From NCBI RefSeq assembly GCF_030817475.1, contig NZ_JAUSZJ010000002.1, positions 6,462,626 through 6,526,625 on the forward strand: 64,000 bases of DNA, read 5' to 3'. Below, piece after piece: positions 17,069-26,195 of the stretch; the stretch's first letter is position 1; each line of letters opens with the position of its first letter. The stretch comes from Streptomyces sp. V2I9. GTDB lineage: Bacteria; Actinomycetota; Actinomycetes; Streptomycetales; Streptomycetaceae. A program made the translations under genes and the position numbers. Below the pieces are notes generated by a model. The model was given only the letters and a program-made list of their open reading frames with translations, was not told where the DNA came from and did not search any database.

Positions 17069-19039
17069 GTGGGACTCGCCCGCACGGAGCCCGTGGACCA
17101 GGAGCCGGACATACGTGCCCGACCGCCCCTCGTCCGCGAGCTCCTTCTCGTGGCCGGACTCTTTCTGGCCTACAAATTCGGCCGCCAGGCCGCCAACGGT
17201 CATGTCGATGAGGCGTTCCGCAACGCGGGGAACGTCTGGGACCTCGAACGCGCCCTGCACCTCCCCGGCGAGGGCGCGGTCCAGGGGCTGCTGCTGCACG
17301 GCGCATCCCTGGTCCACGCGGCGAACACCTACTACGCCGCCGTGCACTTCCCGGCCACGGCCCTCTTCCTGATCTGGCTCTACTGGCGGCGTCCCCGCCA
17401 CTACGTACGGTCGCGCCGCGTCCTCGCCGCGCTGACCGCCGCCGCCCTGGCCCTCCACCTGGTCTTCCCGCTGGCCCCGCCCCGGATGCTGCCGGTCGCC
17501 GGCCTCGTCGACACCGGCCAGGTCTACGGGCCGACCGTGTACGGGCAGACGCCCGCGACCGACACGATGGCGAACCAGTTCGCCGCGATGCCCTCGCTGC
17601 ACGTGGGCTGGGCCGTCATGGTCGCCGTCGGGCTGATCACCGCCACCCGCTCCCGGTGGCGTTGGCTGTGGCTGCTGCACCCGGCCGTCACGCTGCTCGT
17701 CGTCGTGGGCACGGCCAACCACTACTGGCTCGACGCCGTCGTCGTCGTGGCGCTGCTGGCCGTCGCGCTCGCCGTGTTCCGGCTGCCGCGGTCCGCCCCG
17801 ACCGCTGTCGGACCGCGGTCCCGGCCGGGACCGCGGGGGAGCGGCACCGGTTCTCCCGTACCGGCGTATGCGGGCGTGAGCGCGTCGTACGCGAGTGGTG
17901 CCCCCGGTGTCCGGGACGTGTGCGACGCCCCTCGTGCCCCGGTCGTCGGCCGGGGAGCGCCGGCCGTCCGGCGCGGTCGCGGGTCCGCTCGCGGCGGCAG
18001 GTCCCACGGGGGCCGCCGCCTCCGCCGCCGGCAGGTGCTCCGGACCGTACGCGCACCCCCGGAACGGAGCCGCCCGGTGAACGCCACCCTCCTCGCCGTC
18101 GGACTCTCCCTCGTCTCGGCCGCCGCCTACGCGGCCGCCGCCGTGGCCCAGTCCCGGCTGGCCGGCCGCACCGACCCCGCCGCCGGCGTCCTGCGGATGC
18201 TGCGCCGGGGCGCCTGGTGGTCGGCGGTCGGCCTCAACGCCGCCGGTGCGCTGCTGCACGTCGCGGCGCTCAACTACGGCCCCCTGACCCTGGTCCAGCC
18301 GCTCGGCGCGCTCACCCTCGTCGTCGCCGTCCCGCTCGGCGCGCGCGCCGCCGGGCGGCGGGTCGGCCGGGTCGAATGGCGGGGCACCGCCCTGACCCTG
18401 CTCGGCCTCGGAGCACTGCTCCTGACCGCGGGCGGCTCCGCCCCGCACGACACCCTGACCCTCCCCGAGGCGCTCGGCGTCGGCGCGGCGACCATGGCGG
18501 TCGTCGCCGGGCTCAGCCGGCCCGGCGCCCGTCCGGGGCTGCGGCACGCGGCGGCCTCCGGGATCACCTCCGGAGTCGCCTCGGCCCTCACCCAGACGCT
18601 CACCGTCGCCGTCACCGACCACGGCGGCGGCCCGTTGTTCAGCTGGCGGCTGCTGACGGTCGCGCTGCTCGTCTCGGCCTTCGCGATGGGCGGCCTGCTG
18701 CTGTCCCAGACCGCCTACCGGGGCGGGCTCGGCGCGCCGCTCGCCGTGGTCACCCTCGCCAACCCGGTCGCCGCCGCCGCGATCGGCCTGGCCCTGCTCG
18801 GCGAGCGCCTGCAGGGCGGACCGGTCAGCCTGGTGGCGGCCGTCCTCGGCACGGCGGGTGCCGTGCGCGGGGTGGTCCTCCTCAGCCGGGCCCAGGCGCG
18901 GAACACCGGGCCGGAGGACGCACCCGTGGACGTCGCCCCGGTGGGCCCGGTGCCCGCGCGGACCGTCATCGGCGGTCCCCGGCGCGCGGAGTCCGCGCAG
19001 GCCGTTCCCGAACCCCTCCCGGCGCACGCGAGCGGCTGA
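17069..19039 (+). CDS. PAP2-type phosphatase/phosphotransferase joined in frame to a DMT-type transporter
   Basis: One open frame of 656 residues holds two usually separate proteins. Residues about 10-245 are an Aur1/PAP2-like membrane enzyme with AMPSLHVGWAV and TANHYWLDAVVV (the PSxH and HxxxD catalytic His/Asp motifs). Residues about 337-620 form a DMT/EamA-like ten-helix transporter (VSAAAYAAAAVAQSRLAG; NPVAAAAIGLALLGERLQGG). The linker of about 90 residues is Arg/Gly-rich and looks non-coding. GTG at 18077 with GGAG upstream is a plausible separate start for the transporter. So this is either a true fusion or two genes whose stop has been lost. AAGGGGGC precedes the GTG at 17069. TetR control is likely. 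Confidence 0.72.
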   Translation: MGLARTEPVDQEPDIRARPPLVRELLLVAGLFLAYKFGRQAANGHVDEAFRNAGNVWDLERALHLPGEGAVQGLLLHGASLVHAANTYYAAVHFPATALFLIWLYWRRPRHYVRSRRVLAALTAAALALHLVFPLAPPRMLPVAGLVDTGQVYGPTVYGQTPATDTMANQFAAMPSLHVGWAVMVAVGLITATRSRWRWLWLLHPAVTLLVVVGTANHYWLDAVVVVALLAVALAVFRLPRSAPTAVGPRSRPGPRGSGTGSPVPAYAGVSASYASGAPGVRDVCDAPRAPVVGRGAPAVRRGRGSARGGRSHGGRRLRRRQVLRTVRAPPERSRPVNATLLAVGLSLVSAAAYAAAAVAQSRLAGRTDPAAGVLRMLRRGAWWSAVGLNAAGALLHVAALNYGPLTLVQPLGALTLVVAVPLGARAAGRRVGRVEWRGTALTLLGLGALLLTAGGSAPHDTLTLPEALGVGAATMAVVAGLSRPGARPGLRHAAASGITSGVASALTQTLTVAVTDHGGGPLFSWRLLTVALLVSAFAMGGLLLSQTAYRGGLGAPLAVVTLANPVAAAAIGLALLGERLQGGPVSLVAAVLGTAGAVRGVVLLSRAQARNTGPEDAPVDVAPVGPVPARTVIGGPRRAESAQAVPEPLPAHASG

Positions 19040-19126
19040 GCACGGCCGGCGGGCGACGGCCGCCCACGCGGGGGACCTCCGCGCGCCCCCGCCCCACGCG
19101 GCGGCGTGCCGCCCCGAGCGGACCGC

Positions 19127-19657
19127 TCAGCCGTCCAGGTCGGCGATGGCCCGTGTCAGCCAGCCGATCCAGAACGTCTCCAGGTCGATGCCGCCCCGCA
19201 GCACCAGGTACCGCAGCCGCCCCTCGTCGGTCGTCGGCGCGGGGGTGAAGTCCCGCTGTTCGATCTGCCGGTACTCCGCGAGCTGGCTCTCGTGCAGCGT
19301 CAGATGGCGGCGCAGCTCCGCGCCCATGCCGTCCGCGCCGACGACCGCCGCCGCCCGCATCCGCAGCAGCAGCGGATCGCGGACCGGCTTGGGGTCCTCG
19401 GGGAGCGCCACCCAGGACGCCAGCTCCGCGCGGCCGGCGGGCAGCACCTCGTACTCCTTCTTCTGCCCGCGGGCCGGCGCCGCCGCGGGCAGCGCCCTGA
19501 TCCGCCCGGCCTGCTCCAGCTTCCCCAGCTCGCGGTAGATCTGCTGGTGGGTCGAGGACCAGAAGTAGCCGATCGACCGGTCGAACCTGCGGGTCAGCTC
19601 CAGACCCGAGGACGGCTTCTCCAGCAGGGCGGTGAGGATCGCGTGCGGCAGTGACAT
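19127..19657 (-). CDS. PadR family transcriptional regulator
   Basis: This 176-residue protein has an N-terminal winged helix: MSLPHAILTALLEKPSSGLE, then LTRRFDRSIGYFWSSTHQQI and YRELGKLEQAGRI, the classic PadR pattern. A wing and Vir-like helical C-terminal domain with WLTRAIADLDG at the end follow. PadR proteins are usually ligand-responsive repressors. An in-frame ATG at 19666 would add three residues. It is 66 bp downstream of the FadH-like gene on the same strand and probably co-transcribed with it. Confidence 0.9.
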   Translation of the reverse strand: MSLPHAILTALLEKPSSGLELTRRFDRSIGYFWSSTHQQIYRELGKLEQAGRIRALPAAAPARGQKKEYEVLPAGRAELASWVALPEDPKPVRDPLLLRMRAAAVVGADGMGAELRRHLTLHESQLAEYRQIEQRDFTPAPTTDEGRLRYLVLRGGIDLETFWIGWLTRAIADLDG

Positions 19658-19723
19658 GGGGTGCATCCTAAGGACGTGCGGGGACCGTGGCGCCCGGCCC
19701 GTCGCCGTCGGCCGCCGGGGTGT

Positions 19724-21751
19724 TCAGAGCGCGGCGGCCAGCTCCGTGCCCTGGCGGATGGCCCGCTTCGCGTCCAGCTCGGCCGCCACGTCCGCGCCGC
19801 CGATGAGATGGACCGGGACGGTGCCCGCGCGCAGCTCCTCGTACAGCTCGCGGCGCGGCTCCTGGCCCGCGCACAGCACCACCGTGTCGACCGGCAGCAC
19901 CCGGCGTTCACCGTCGACCGTGAGGTGGAGGCCCTCGTCGTCGATGAGGTCGTACGAGGCTCCGGCGATCATCTCGACGCCCCGGTGGCGCAGTTCGGTG
20001 CGGTGGATCCAGCCGGTCGTCTTCCCGAGACCCGCGCCCACCTTGGTCGTCCTGCGCTGTATCAGGTGCACCGCGCGCGGCGGCTCGGGACGCTCGGGGG
20101 TGCGCAGTCCGCCCCGGTCCCCGTACGCCGTGTCCACGCCCCACTGCCGGAAGAACGTGTCCGGGTCCAGGCTCGCCGCTTCTCCGCCGTCCGTGAGGAA
20201 CTCCGCGACGTCGAAGCCGATGCCGCCCGCGCCCACGATCGCGACCCGGTCGCCGACCGGCGCACCGTCGCGCAGGACGTCCAGATAGCTCACGACGCTC
20301 GGGTGGTCCGTGCCGGGGATCTCCGGGGTGCGCGGCTCGACGCCCGTGGCGAGCACGATCTCGTCGAAGCCGTCCAGCGTCCCGGCGTCCGCGCGGGTGG
20401 ACAGGCGCAGCTCGACGTCCAGCTCCGCCAGTCGGGTACGGAAGTAGCGCAGGGTCTCGTCGAACTCCTCCTTGCCCGGCACCCGGCGGGCCACGTTCAG
20501 CTGGCCGCCGATCGCGTCCGCCGTGTCGAACAGGGTCACCGCGTGGCCGCGCTCGGCCGCCGTCACCGAGCAGGCGAGACCGGCCGGGCCGGCCCCGACC
20601 ACGGCGACGCGCTTACGGGTCCGGGTCGGGCTCAGCACCAGCTCGGTCTCGTGGCAGGCACGCGGATTGACCAGGCACGAGGTGATCCGGAGGCTGAAGA
20701 CGTGGTCGAGGCACGCCTGGTTGCAGCCGATGCAGGTGTTGATCGCGTCCGCGCGGTCCGCCGCCGCCTTCGCGACGAACTCGGGGTCGGCCAGGAAGGG
20801 GCGGGCCATCGAGACCATGTCGGCCCGGCCGGAGGCGAGGATCTCCTCCGCTACCTCGGGGGTGTTGATGCGGTTGCTCGTCACCAGCGGTACGGAGACC
20901 GCGCCGCGCACCTTCTCGGTCACCCAGGTGAACGCGCCGCGTGGCACGGAGGTGGCGATGGTGGGGATGCGGGCCTCGTGCCAGCCGATGCCGGTGTTGA
21001 TGATCGTCGCGCCCGCAGCCTCGATCTCCCGGGCCAGCGTCACGACCTCCTCCAGCGTGGAGCCGCCCGGCACCAGGTCCAGCATGGAGAGCCGGTAGAT
21101 TAGGATGAAGTCGGTGCCGACCCGCTCGCGGACCCGGCGCACGATCTCCACGGGGAACCGGATGCGGTTCTCGTACGAGCCGCCCCAGCGGTCGGTGCGG
21201 TGGTTGGTCGCGGAGACGATGAACTCGTTGATCAGATAGCCCTCGGAGCCCATGATCTCGACCCCGTCGTACCCGGCGTGCCGGGCCAGCTCCGCGGCCC
21301 GGACGAACTCCTCGACGGTCTCCTCGACCTGCTCGCCGCTCAGCGCGTTCGGGGTGAATCCGCTGATCGGGGCCTTGAGCGCGCTCGGCGCCACCAGGTC
21401 GGGATGATGGGCGTACCGGCCGAAGTGCAGGATCTGCATCGCGATCCGGCCGCCCGCCGCGTGCACCGCCGAGGTGATCTCCCGGTGCTGCTCGGCCTCC
21501 GCCTCGGTCGTCATCTTGGCCCCGCCGGGGAAGGAGCAGGCCCGCTCGCTGGGGGCGATGCCGCCGGTGACGATGAGGCCGACACCGCCACGGGCGCGCT
21601 CGGCGTAGAACGCGGCCATCCGCTCGAAGCCGCGCTCGGCCTCCTCCAGGCCGATGTGCATCGAGCCCATGAGCACCCGGTTGGGGAGGGTGGTGAACCC
21701 GAGGTCCAGAGGGCTCAGCAGGTTCGGATACGGGCTCAGGGGGGCGCTCAT
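19724..21751 (-). CDS. fadH: NADPH-dependent 2,4-dienoyl-CoA reductase (FadH-like)
   Basis: This 675-residue flavoenzyme has an N-terminal old-yellow-enzyme TIM barrel binding FMN (about 1-350; PSxF-like start, NEFIVSATNHRTDRWGGSYE, SMARPFLADP). An iron-sulfur loop follows, CIGCNQACLDH with a fourth Cys 11 residues later, then an FAD/NAD(P) two-dinucleotide-binding half (VVGAGPAGLACSVTAAERG; VAIVGAGGIGFDVAEFL). This is the FadH architecture, which reduces 2,4-dienoyl-CoA during oxidation of unsaturated fatty acids. The length fits the family. GAGGAGA precedes the ATG. A perfect inverted repeat lies 57 bp upstream and padR is just downstream. Confidence 0.93.
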   Translation of the reverse strand: MSAPLSPYPNLLSPLDLGFTTLPNRVLMGSMHIGLEEAERGFERMAAFYAERARGGVGLIVTGGIAPSERACSFPGGAKMTTEAEAEQHREITSAVHAAGGRIAMQILHFGRYAHHPDLVAPSALKAPISGFTPNALSGEQVEETVEEFVRAAELARHAGYDGVEIMGSEGYLINEFIVSATNHRTDRWGGSYENRIRFPVEIVRRVRERVGTDFILIYRLSMLDLVPGGSTLEEVVTLAREIEAAGATIINTGIGWHEARIPTIATSVPRGAFTWVTEKVRGAVSVPLVTSNRINTPEVAEEILASGRADMVSMARPFLADPEFVAKAAADRADAINTCIGCNQACLDHVFSLRITSCLVNPRACHETELVLSPTRTRKRVAVVGAGPAGLACSVTAAERGHAVTLFDTADAIGGQLNVARRVPGKEEFDETLRYFRTRLAELDVELRLSTRADAGTLDGFDEIVLATGVEPRTPEIPGTDHPSVVSYLDVLRDGAPVGDRVAIVGAGGIGFDVAEFLTDGGEAASLDPDTFFRQWGVDTAYGDRGGLRTPERPEPPRAVHLIQRRTTKVGAGLGKTTGWIHRTELRHRGVEMIAGASYDLIDDEGLHLTVDGERRVLPVDTVVLCAGQEPRRELYEELRAGTVPVHLIGGADVAAELDAKRAIRQGTELAAAL

Positions 21752-21807
21752 GGGGTCTCCTCGGCACAGGGGCGTCGGGTCAGTTGTAGACCACCGCCGA
21801 ACGCTTA

Positions 21808-21821
21808 TGCAACAAGTTGCA
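21808..21821. promoter_or_regulatory. Inverted repeat upstream of fadH
   Basis: TGCAAC-AA-GTTGCA is a perfect palindrome with a 2-bp centre, in an A+T-rich patch between fadH and the divergent DoxX gene. It could bind the neighbouring PadR protein or another winged-helix regulator of fadH. Confidence 0.55.
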
Positions 21822-21964
21822 CAATGATCTGCGTCGCACCGGGACTCCGGGAACCCCCGGATCGCCTCGTCCGTCGCCCGTACGGCGTAGCCGGCCGCGC
21901 CCGCCCGTCGCGCGCCGACGAGAGTGGGACCCGTACCGCACACCCCCTCATCCCGGGAGTCCCC

Positions 21965-22492
21965 ATGGTCTGCGTCAACCGGCGTGATCTCGGCCTGCTC
22001 GCCCTGCGCGTCGGCACCGGCGCGGTCCTCGCCGCCCACGGCAGCCAGAAGCTGGCCGGCTGGTTCGGCGGCGGAGGCATCCAGGGCACCACGGCCGCGA
22101 TGGAGGCGATGGGGTTCCATCCGCCGAAGCGCAGCGCGGTCGCCGCCGGACTCGGCGAGGCCGGCGGCGGCGTCCTGCTGGCACTGGGCCTCGCCACTCC
22201 GGCGGCGGGCGCGGCGGCCGCCGGGGCGATGGCCGGTGCGGTGGCCGTGCACGCGCCGGCCGGGTTCTTCGCCCAGGGCGGCGGCTACGAATACCCGGCC
22301 TTCCTCGGCTTCACCGCGGCCGCCATCGGTCTGACCGGTCCCGGCCGCTACTCCGTGGACCACGCCACCTGCCATGTCTTCGACCGCCCCTGGACGGTCG
22401 CCCTGGCCTTCGCCGGCAGCGCGGTGGCCGCCGCCGCGGTGGTCGGAAGGCGCGCGAAGGGGCAGGCCCAGCGGGAGCCGGAGGAGTTCTGA
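21965..22492 (+). CDS. DoxX family membrane protein
   Basis: This 175-residue protein has four hydrophobic segments. The first, RDLGLLALRVGTGAVLAAHG, followed by SQKLAGWFGGGG is the DoxX signature (RxxxGxxflxhGxxKL). The GLGEAGGGVLLALGLATP segment follows as the second helix. DoxX proteins are small membrane partners of oxidoreductases and are linked to thiol/oxidative stress responses in actinobacteria. It is divergent from fadH across a 213-bp gap that holds the TGCAAC palindrome. Confidence 0.9.
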   Translation: MVCVNRRDLGLLALRVGTGAVLAAHGSQKLAGWFGGGGIQGTTAAMEAMGFHPPKRSAVAAGLGEAGGGVLLALGLATPAAGAAAAGAMAGAVAVHAPAGFFAQGGGYEYPAFLGFTAAAIGLTGPGRYSVDHATCHVFDRPWTVALAFAGSAVAAAAVVGRRAKGQAQREPEEF

Positions 22493-22528
22493 CCCCGGCC
22501 GCTCGGCCTGCCCCACGTCCGGCGGGCC

Positions 22529-24658
22529 CTATCGGGTCGCGGCCGCCCCGGACCCCGTACCGGACGGGGTGTTCGCGCTCTCGCGGCTCAGGGCGCCGGG
22601 CCACCATGCCCTCGGCCCGATGTCCCGCACCAGCGCCGGGACCAGGAGCGACCGGACGACCAGCGTGTCCAGCAGGACGCCGAACGCCACGATGAACGCG
22701 ATCTGGAGCAGGAACGCCAGCGGGATCACGCCCAGCGCCGCGAAGGTGGCCGCCAGCACGACGCCCGCCGAGGTGATGACCCCGCCGGTCGTGGTGAGCC
22801 CGCGCAGGATGCCCTCCCGCGTGCCGTGCCGGAGCGACTCCTCCCGGACGCGGGACATCAGGAAGATGTTGTAGTCGACGCCCAGGGCCACCAGGAACAC
22901 GAATCCGTACAGCGGAACCGACGAATCCGTGCCGCTGAAGCCGAACACATGGGTGAAGACCAGGGACGAGATGCCCAGCGTGGCCAGGAAGTTCAGGGCG
23001 ACGGTCGCCACGAGCAGCACCGGCATCAGCAGCGACCGCAGCAGGAGGACCAGGATCACCAGGATGATCGCCAGCACCACCGGCACGATCAGCATGCGGT
23101 CGTCCTCGGCCGTCCGCTGGGTGTCGTACTGCTGCGCGGTGTAGCCGCCGACCAGGGCATCCGCTCCGGGGACCGCGTGGACGGCGGTGCGCAGCGCGGC
23201 CACCGCCTCCTTGGCCCCGTCGCTGTCGGCCGCGTCCTTGAGCGTCGCGTCGATACGGACCCTGCCGTCGACGACGAGGGGCTTGCCGCCCGGCCGCCCG
23301 CTCGCGCTCACCGGAGCGGCCGAGGCCACGCCGGCGGTGTGTTCGGCGGCCTCGGTGACCTCGCTCAGGCGATCGGCCGACGCGATGATCACCGCCGGGT
23401 TGCCGGAGCCGCCGGGGAAGTGCTCGCTCAGTGTCTCCTGGGCGGCCACGGACGGCGCGTCGTTGACGAAGATCTCGTCCAGCGGCACGCCCTTCGAGGT
23501 GAGCGTGGGGGCGAACGCGGCACAGGCGATCAGGATCGCCAGGGTGATCGCCCAGACCTTCCGGGGGGCCCGGTCGACGAGGGCCGCCACCGTGTGCCAG
23601 ATCCCGTTCCCGCCGGTCGCCGTGTCCTCGGCGGACCTGGGCTTCGCCGGCCAGTACGCGGCCCGGCCCAGCAGCACCAGGGCGGCGGGCAGGAAGGTGA
23701 GGGCGCTCAGGACCGAGCAGACGATGCCGATGGCGCCCACCGGACCGAGCGCCCGGTTGTTGGTGAGGTCGCTGAGCAGCAGGGCGAGCAGGCCCGCCGC
23801 CACCGTCGCGGCGCTCGCGGTGATCGGACCGGAGGACTCGCGCAGCGCGACCCGCATCGCGGCGAACCGGTCGCCGTGGACGGCCAGTTCCTCCCGGAAC
23901 CGGGAGGTGAGCAGCAGCGCGTAGTCCGTCGCCGCGCCGATCACCAGGATCGACAGGATGCCCTGCACCTGGCCGTCCACGCGTACGACGTCGTGGTCGG
24001 CGAGGACGTACACGACCGCGCAGGCCAGGCCGAGGGCGAAGACCGCGCCGAGGATGATGACGAACGGCAGCAGCACACTGCGGTAGACCAGCAGGAGGAT
24101 GACGAGCACGGCGATCAGGGCGACCCCCAGCAGCAGCCCGTCGATGCCCGCGAACGCGTCGGACAGATCGGCCTGACTGGCAGCCGGTCCCGCGAGCCGG
24201 ACCGTCGTTCCGGGCACGGACGCGCCCGCCTTCCCGATCTTCTCCAGCACCGTCGGCAACGCCTCACCGAGGTCGGGGCTCAGTTGCACGATGCCCTGCA
24301 GCGCCAGGCCGTCCTCGGAGGGCAGCGCGGGGGAGGGTCTGCCGACGACGCCCTCGCTCCCGGCGAGCGAGGCGAGGGCCCCGGTGGCCGCCTTGCGCTG
24401 TGCGTCGCCCACCGGGGCGTCCTGCTGGTCGGAGGTCCAGACGACGATGGCCGGGACGGTCTCGTTCTGCTGGAACGCCTTCTGGGCGTCGATCACCTGT
24501 GTGGACTCGGCGTTCCGGGGCAGGAAAGCGGCCTGGTCGTTGGTGGCGACCTCGCCGAGCTTCCCGGCGTAGGGGCCGAGCCCGCCGCCGATGCCGAGCC
24601 AGACCAGCAGCAGGACGACGGGGATCAGCCGGCGGAGGGGCCGTGCGGGGGTGGACAT
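22529..24658 (-). CDS. MMPL family RND-type transporter
   Basis: This 709-residue protein has about twelve hydrophobic helices and two large extracytoplasmic loops after the first and seventh helices, the RND/MMPL plan. It carries the family motif GAATDYALLLTSRFREEL in the fourth-helix region and GVDYNIFLMSRVREESLRHG in the second half. These proteins export lipids or drugs using the proton gradient. MarR lies immediately upstream on the same strand and a TCAA-N3-TTGA inverted repeat sits in the promoter region. Substrate unknown. Confidence 0.92.
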   Translation of the reverse strand: MSTPARPLRRLIPVVLLLVWLGIGGGLGPYAGKLGEVATNDQAAFLPRNAESTQVIDAQKAFQQNETVPAIVVWTSDQQDAPVGDAQRKAATGALASLAGSEGVVGRPSPALPSEDGLALQGIVQLSPDLGEALPTVLEKIGKAGASVPGTTVRLAGPAASQADLSDAFAGIDGLLLGVALIAVLVILLLVYRSVLLPFVIILGAVFALGLACAVVYVLADHDVVRVDGQVQGILSILVIGAATDYALLLTSRFREELAVHGDRFAAMRVALRESSGPITASAATVAAGLLALLLSDLTNNRALGPVGAIGIVCSVLSALTFLPAALVLLGRAAYWPAKPRSAEDTATGGNGIWHTVAALVDRAPRKVWAITLAILIACAAFAPTLTSKGVPLDEIFVNDAPSVAAQETLSEHFPGGSGNPAVIIASADRLSEVTEAAEHTAGVASAAPVSASGRPGGKPLVVDGRVRIDATLKDAADSDGAKEAVAALRTAVHAVPGADALVGGYTAQQYDTQRTAEDDRMLIVPVVLAIILVILVLLLRSLLMPVLLVATVALNFLATLGISSLVFTHVFGFSGTDSSVPLYGFVFLVALGVDYNIFLMSRVREESLRHGTREGILRGLTTTGGVITSAGVVLAATFAALGVIPLAFLLQIAFIVAFGVLLDTLVVRSLLVPALVRDIGPRAWWPGALSRESANTPSGTGSGAAATR

Positions 24659-24698
24659 GGGTCTCCCGAGGGTGGAGATATCTCAGCAGCTAACAATC

Positions 24699-24709
24699 TC
24701 AATCGTTGA
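24699..24709. promoter_or_regulatory. Candidate MarR operator upstream of the MMPL gene
   Basis: TCAA-TCG-TTGA forms a perfect inverted repeat embedded in the longer imperfect palindrome AATCTCAATCGTTGAAATAG, in an A+T-rich patch 40 bp upstream of the MMPL start. Its position between marR and the exporter gene fits a MarR operator. Confidence 0.6.
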
Positions 24710-24798
24710 AATAGATTACGGGACGGCGGAGCCGGCGAACCGAACGGGGGCCGCTTCGGTGAGCCGTCCCCTCAGGGGAGGCGCTGGGAGGGGCGATC

Positions 24799-25299
24799 TC
24801 AGTGACGCGCCGGGGGAAGGTCGGCCAGTTCCTCGTTCATCGCGGCGAGGAAGCGCAGGACGGTCGCCAGCTCGCTCTCGCTGAAACGCGCCCTGGCGCG
24901 CGCCGTGGCCTCGGCGAGCGGCATGAAGTAGTCGCGGGCGGCGGTGCGGGCGCTCGGCTCGTAGTACACGTGCACGACCCGGCGGTCGGCGCTCTCCCGT
25001 GCGCGCCGGACGTGTCCTGCCCGCTCCAGGCGGTCCAGGCAGGCCGTCACCGCACCCGAGGTGAGGCCCAGGTGCTCACGCAGTGCCCCCGGCGTGAGGG
25101 GCGAGGGGGCGTCGAGGATGGCGGCCAGCGCGCTCACGTCCGTGGGATGGAGCTGCTGGTGCGCCGCGAAGCCGTGCGTCATCCGGTTGATCTCGCCGTT
25201 CATCCGGCGCAGCTCGACCGCGAACGCCTGGAGGTCGGCGAGCCCCGCCTCGGGTGGTGAGGCGGGGCTCCGGGGCGTTCGGTCGTCGGCGCTGGTCAC
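24799..25299 (-). CDS. MarR family transcriptional regulator
   Basis: This 166-residue protein has the MarR winged helix: LHPTDVSALAAILDA, TPGALREHLGLTSGAVTACL, then DRLERAGHVRRARESADRR, with the DxR wing (ESADRRVVHV). Helices at both ends form the dimer interface. It lies 140 bp upstream of the MMPL exporter gene on the same strand and is its probable local repressor. The ligand is unknown. Confidence 0.92.
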   Translation of the reverse strand: MTSADDRTPRSPASPPEAGLADLQAFAVELRRMNGEINRMTHGFAAHQQLHPTDVSALAAILDAPSPLTPGALREHLGLTSGAVTACLDRLERAGHVRRARESADRRVVHVYYEPSARTAARDYFMPLAEATARARARFSESELATVLRFLAAMNEELADLPPARH

Positions 25300-25392
25300 G
25301 CCTTCAGCGTATAGAACCTTCGCCCGCGGGCCGCGCCCGGACCGGCGTGCGATCGGGGCGCGGAGCCTCGTGGACGGGCGGGTTCACGGCCG

Positions 25393-25976
25393 TCAGGAGG
25401 ACGGTGGCATGAGGACCGTGTCGACCAGGTTGACCGTGGCGTTGGCCGTCGGCACACCGCCGCAGACGATCTTCGAGGAGTCGTTGACCGTGAACCGGGT
25501 GCCTGAGCCCTTCGTCATGAGGTCGCTGCCCTCCAGGGTCGTGAACGTGCCCTTCTCCATCTGCTGGGTCGTGACCTTCTCGCCCACCACGTGGTACGTG
25601 AGCACCTTGGTGAGCTGGGCCTTGTTGCTGAGGAGCGCGTCCAGATCCGCCTTCGGGATCTTCTCGAACGCGGCATCGGTCGGCGCGAACACCGTGATGT
25701 TCTTCGCGTTGTTCAGCGTGTCCACCAGCCTCGCCTTCTTCACCGCGGCGACGAGGGTGGAGAGTTCCGGGTTGTTCGACGCGGCGGTTGCCACCGGGTC
25801 CTTCGCCATCCCCTCCAGGCTCCCCGCGCCCTCCTTCGGTACGGAGGAGCAGGCGGGGCCGTACGGTTCGGCGGGCGCCGCCGCCCCGGCCTGCGGAGCG
25901 AAAAGAACGCCAGCGAGGCGGGGAAGGCGAGGGCGGCGGCGGCCGCGGCGGTGCGCTGCAGACGGGTGGGCGTCAT
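25393..25976 (-). pseudogene. Fasciclin domain secreted protein, broken by a 1-nt frameshift in the signal peptide
   Basis: The mature domain is intact: DPVATAASNNPELSTLVAAV, NAKNITVFAPTDAAFEKIPK, LTKVLTYHVVGEKV and a final TVNLVDTVLMPPSS. These are the FAS1 motifs, including the H-box YH. A proper start with GGAGGA upstream gives MTPTRLQRTAAAAAALAFPA, a good signal-peptide start, but this frame departs from the mature frame near 25906-25911. Restoring one base would give ...SLAVLFAPQAGAAAPA and then the mature protein. The span is 584 nt, two over a multiple of three, as expected for one lost base. It may be a true mutation or a sequencing error; in the error case this is a normal secreted FAS1 adhesion protein of about 194 residues. 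Confidence 0.78.
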
Positions 25977-26195
25977 GTGGTCTCCTCCGGACGTCCCTCG
26001 GGGTGAGCGAGGGATGGTGGTCTCCGTCGCTCCCACGTTCCCGCGCTCCCGCCGGATCGGCCTGCCGCGTCGGTTCTGCGTCGAAAGGCCCGGTTGCCGG
26101 GAGCGGGAGTGGTGCCGGGGGCGACGGGAGAGAGAGGGGAGGAGTTCCGGCCCCGCTCGTGACATCGAATGCCGGGGCGGGGGCAAGGGGATGAC

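Noticed and set aside
14992..17112. A 706-codon minus-strand frame joining SPFH to upstream sequence
   Set aside because: The extra N-terminal part is the antisense/out-of-phase reading of tetR and its operator; ATG at 16005 has a good ribosome-binding site.
19724..22516. A 930-codon extension of the FadH-like frame
   Set aside because: The upstream 255 codons are the mirror of DoxX and intergenic DNA; the ATG at 21751 has a Shine-Dalgarno and fits the family length.
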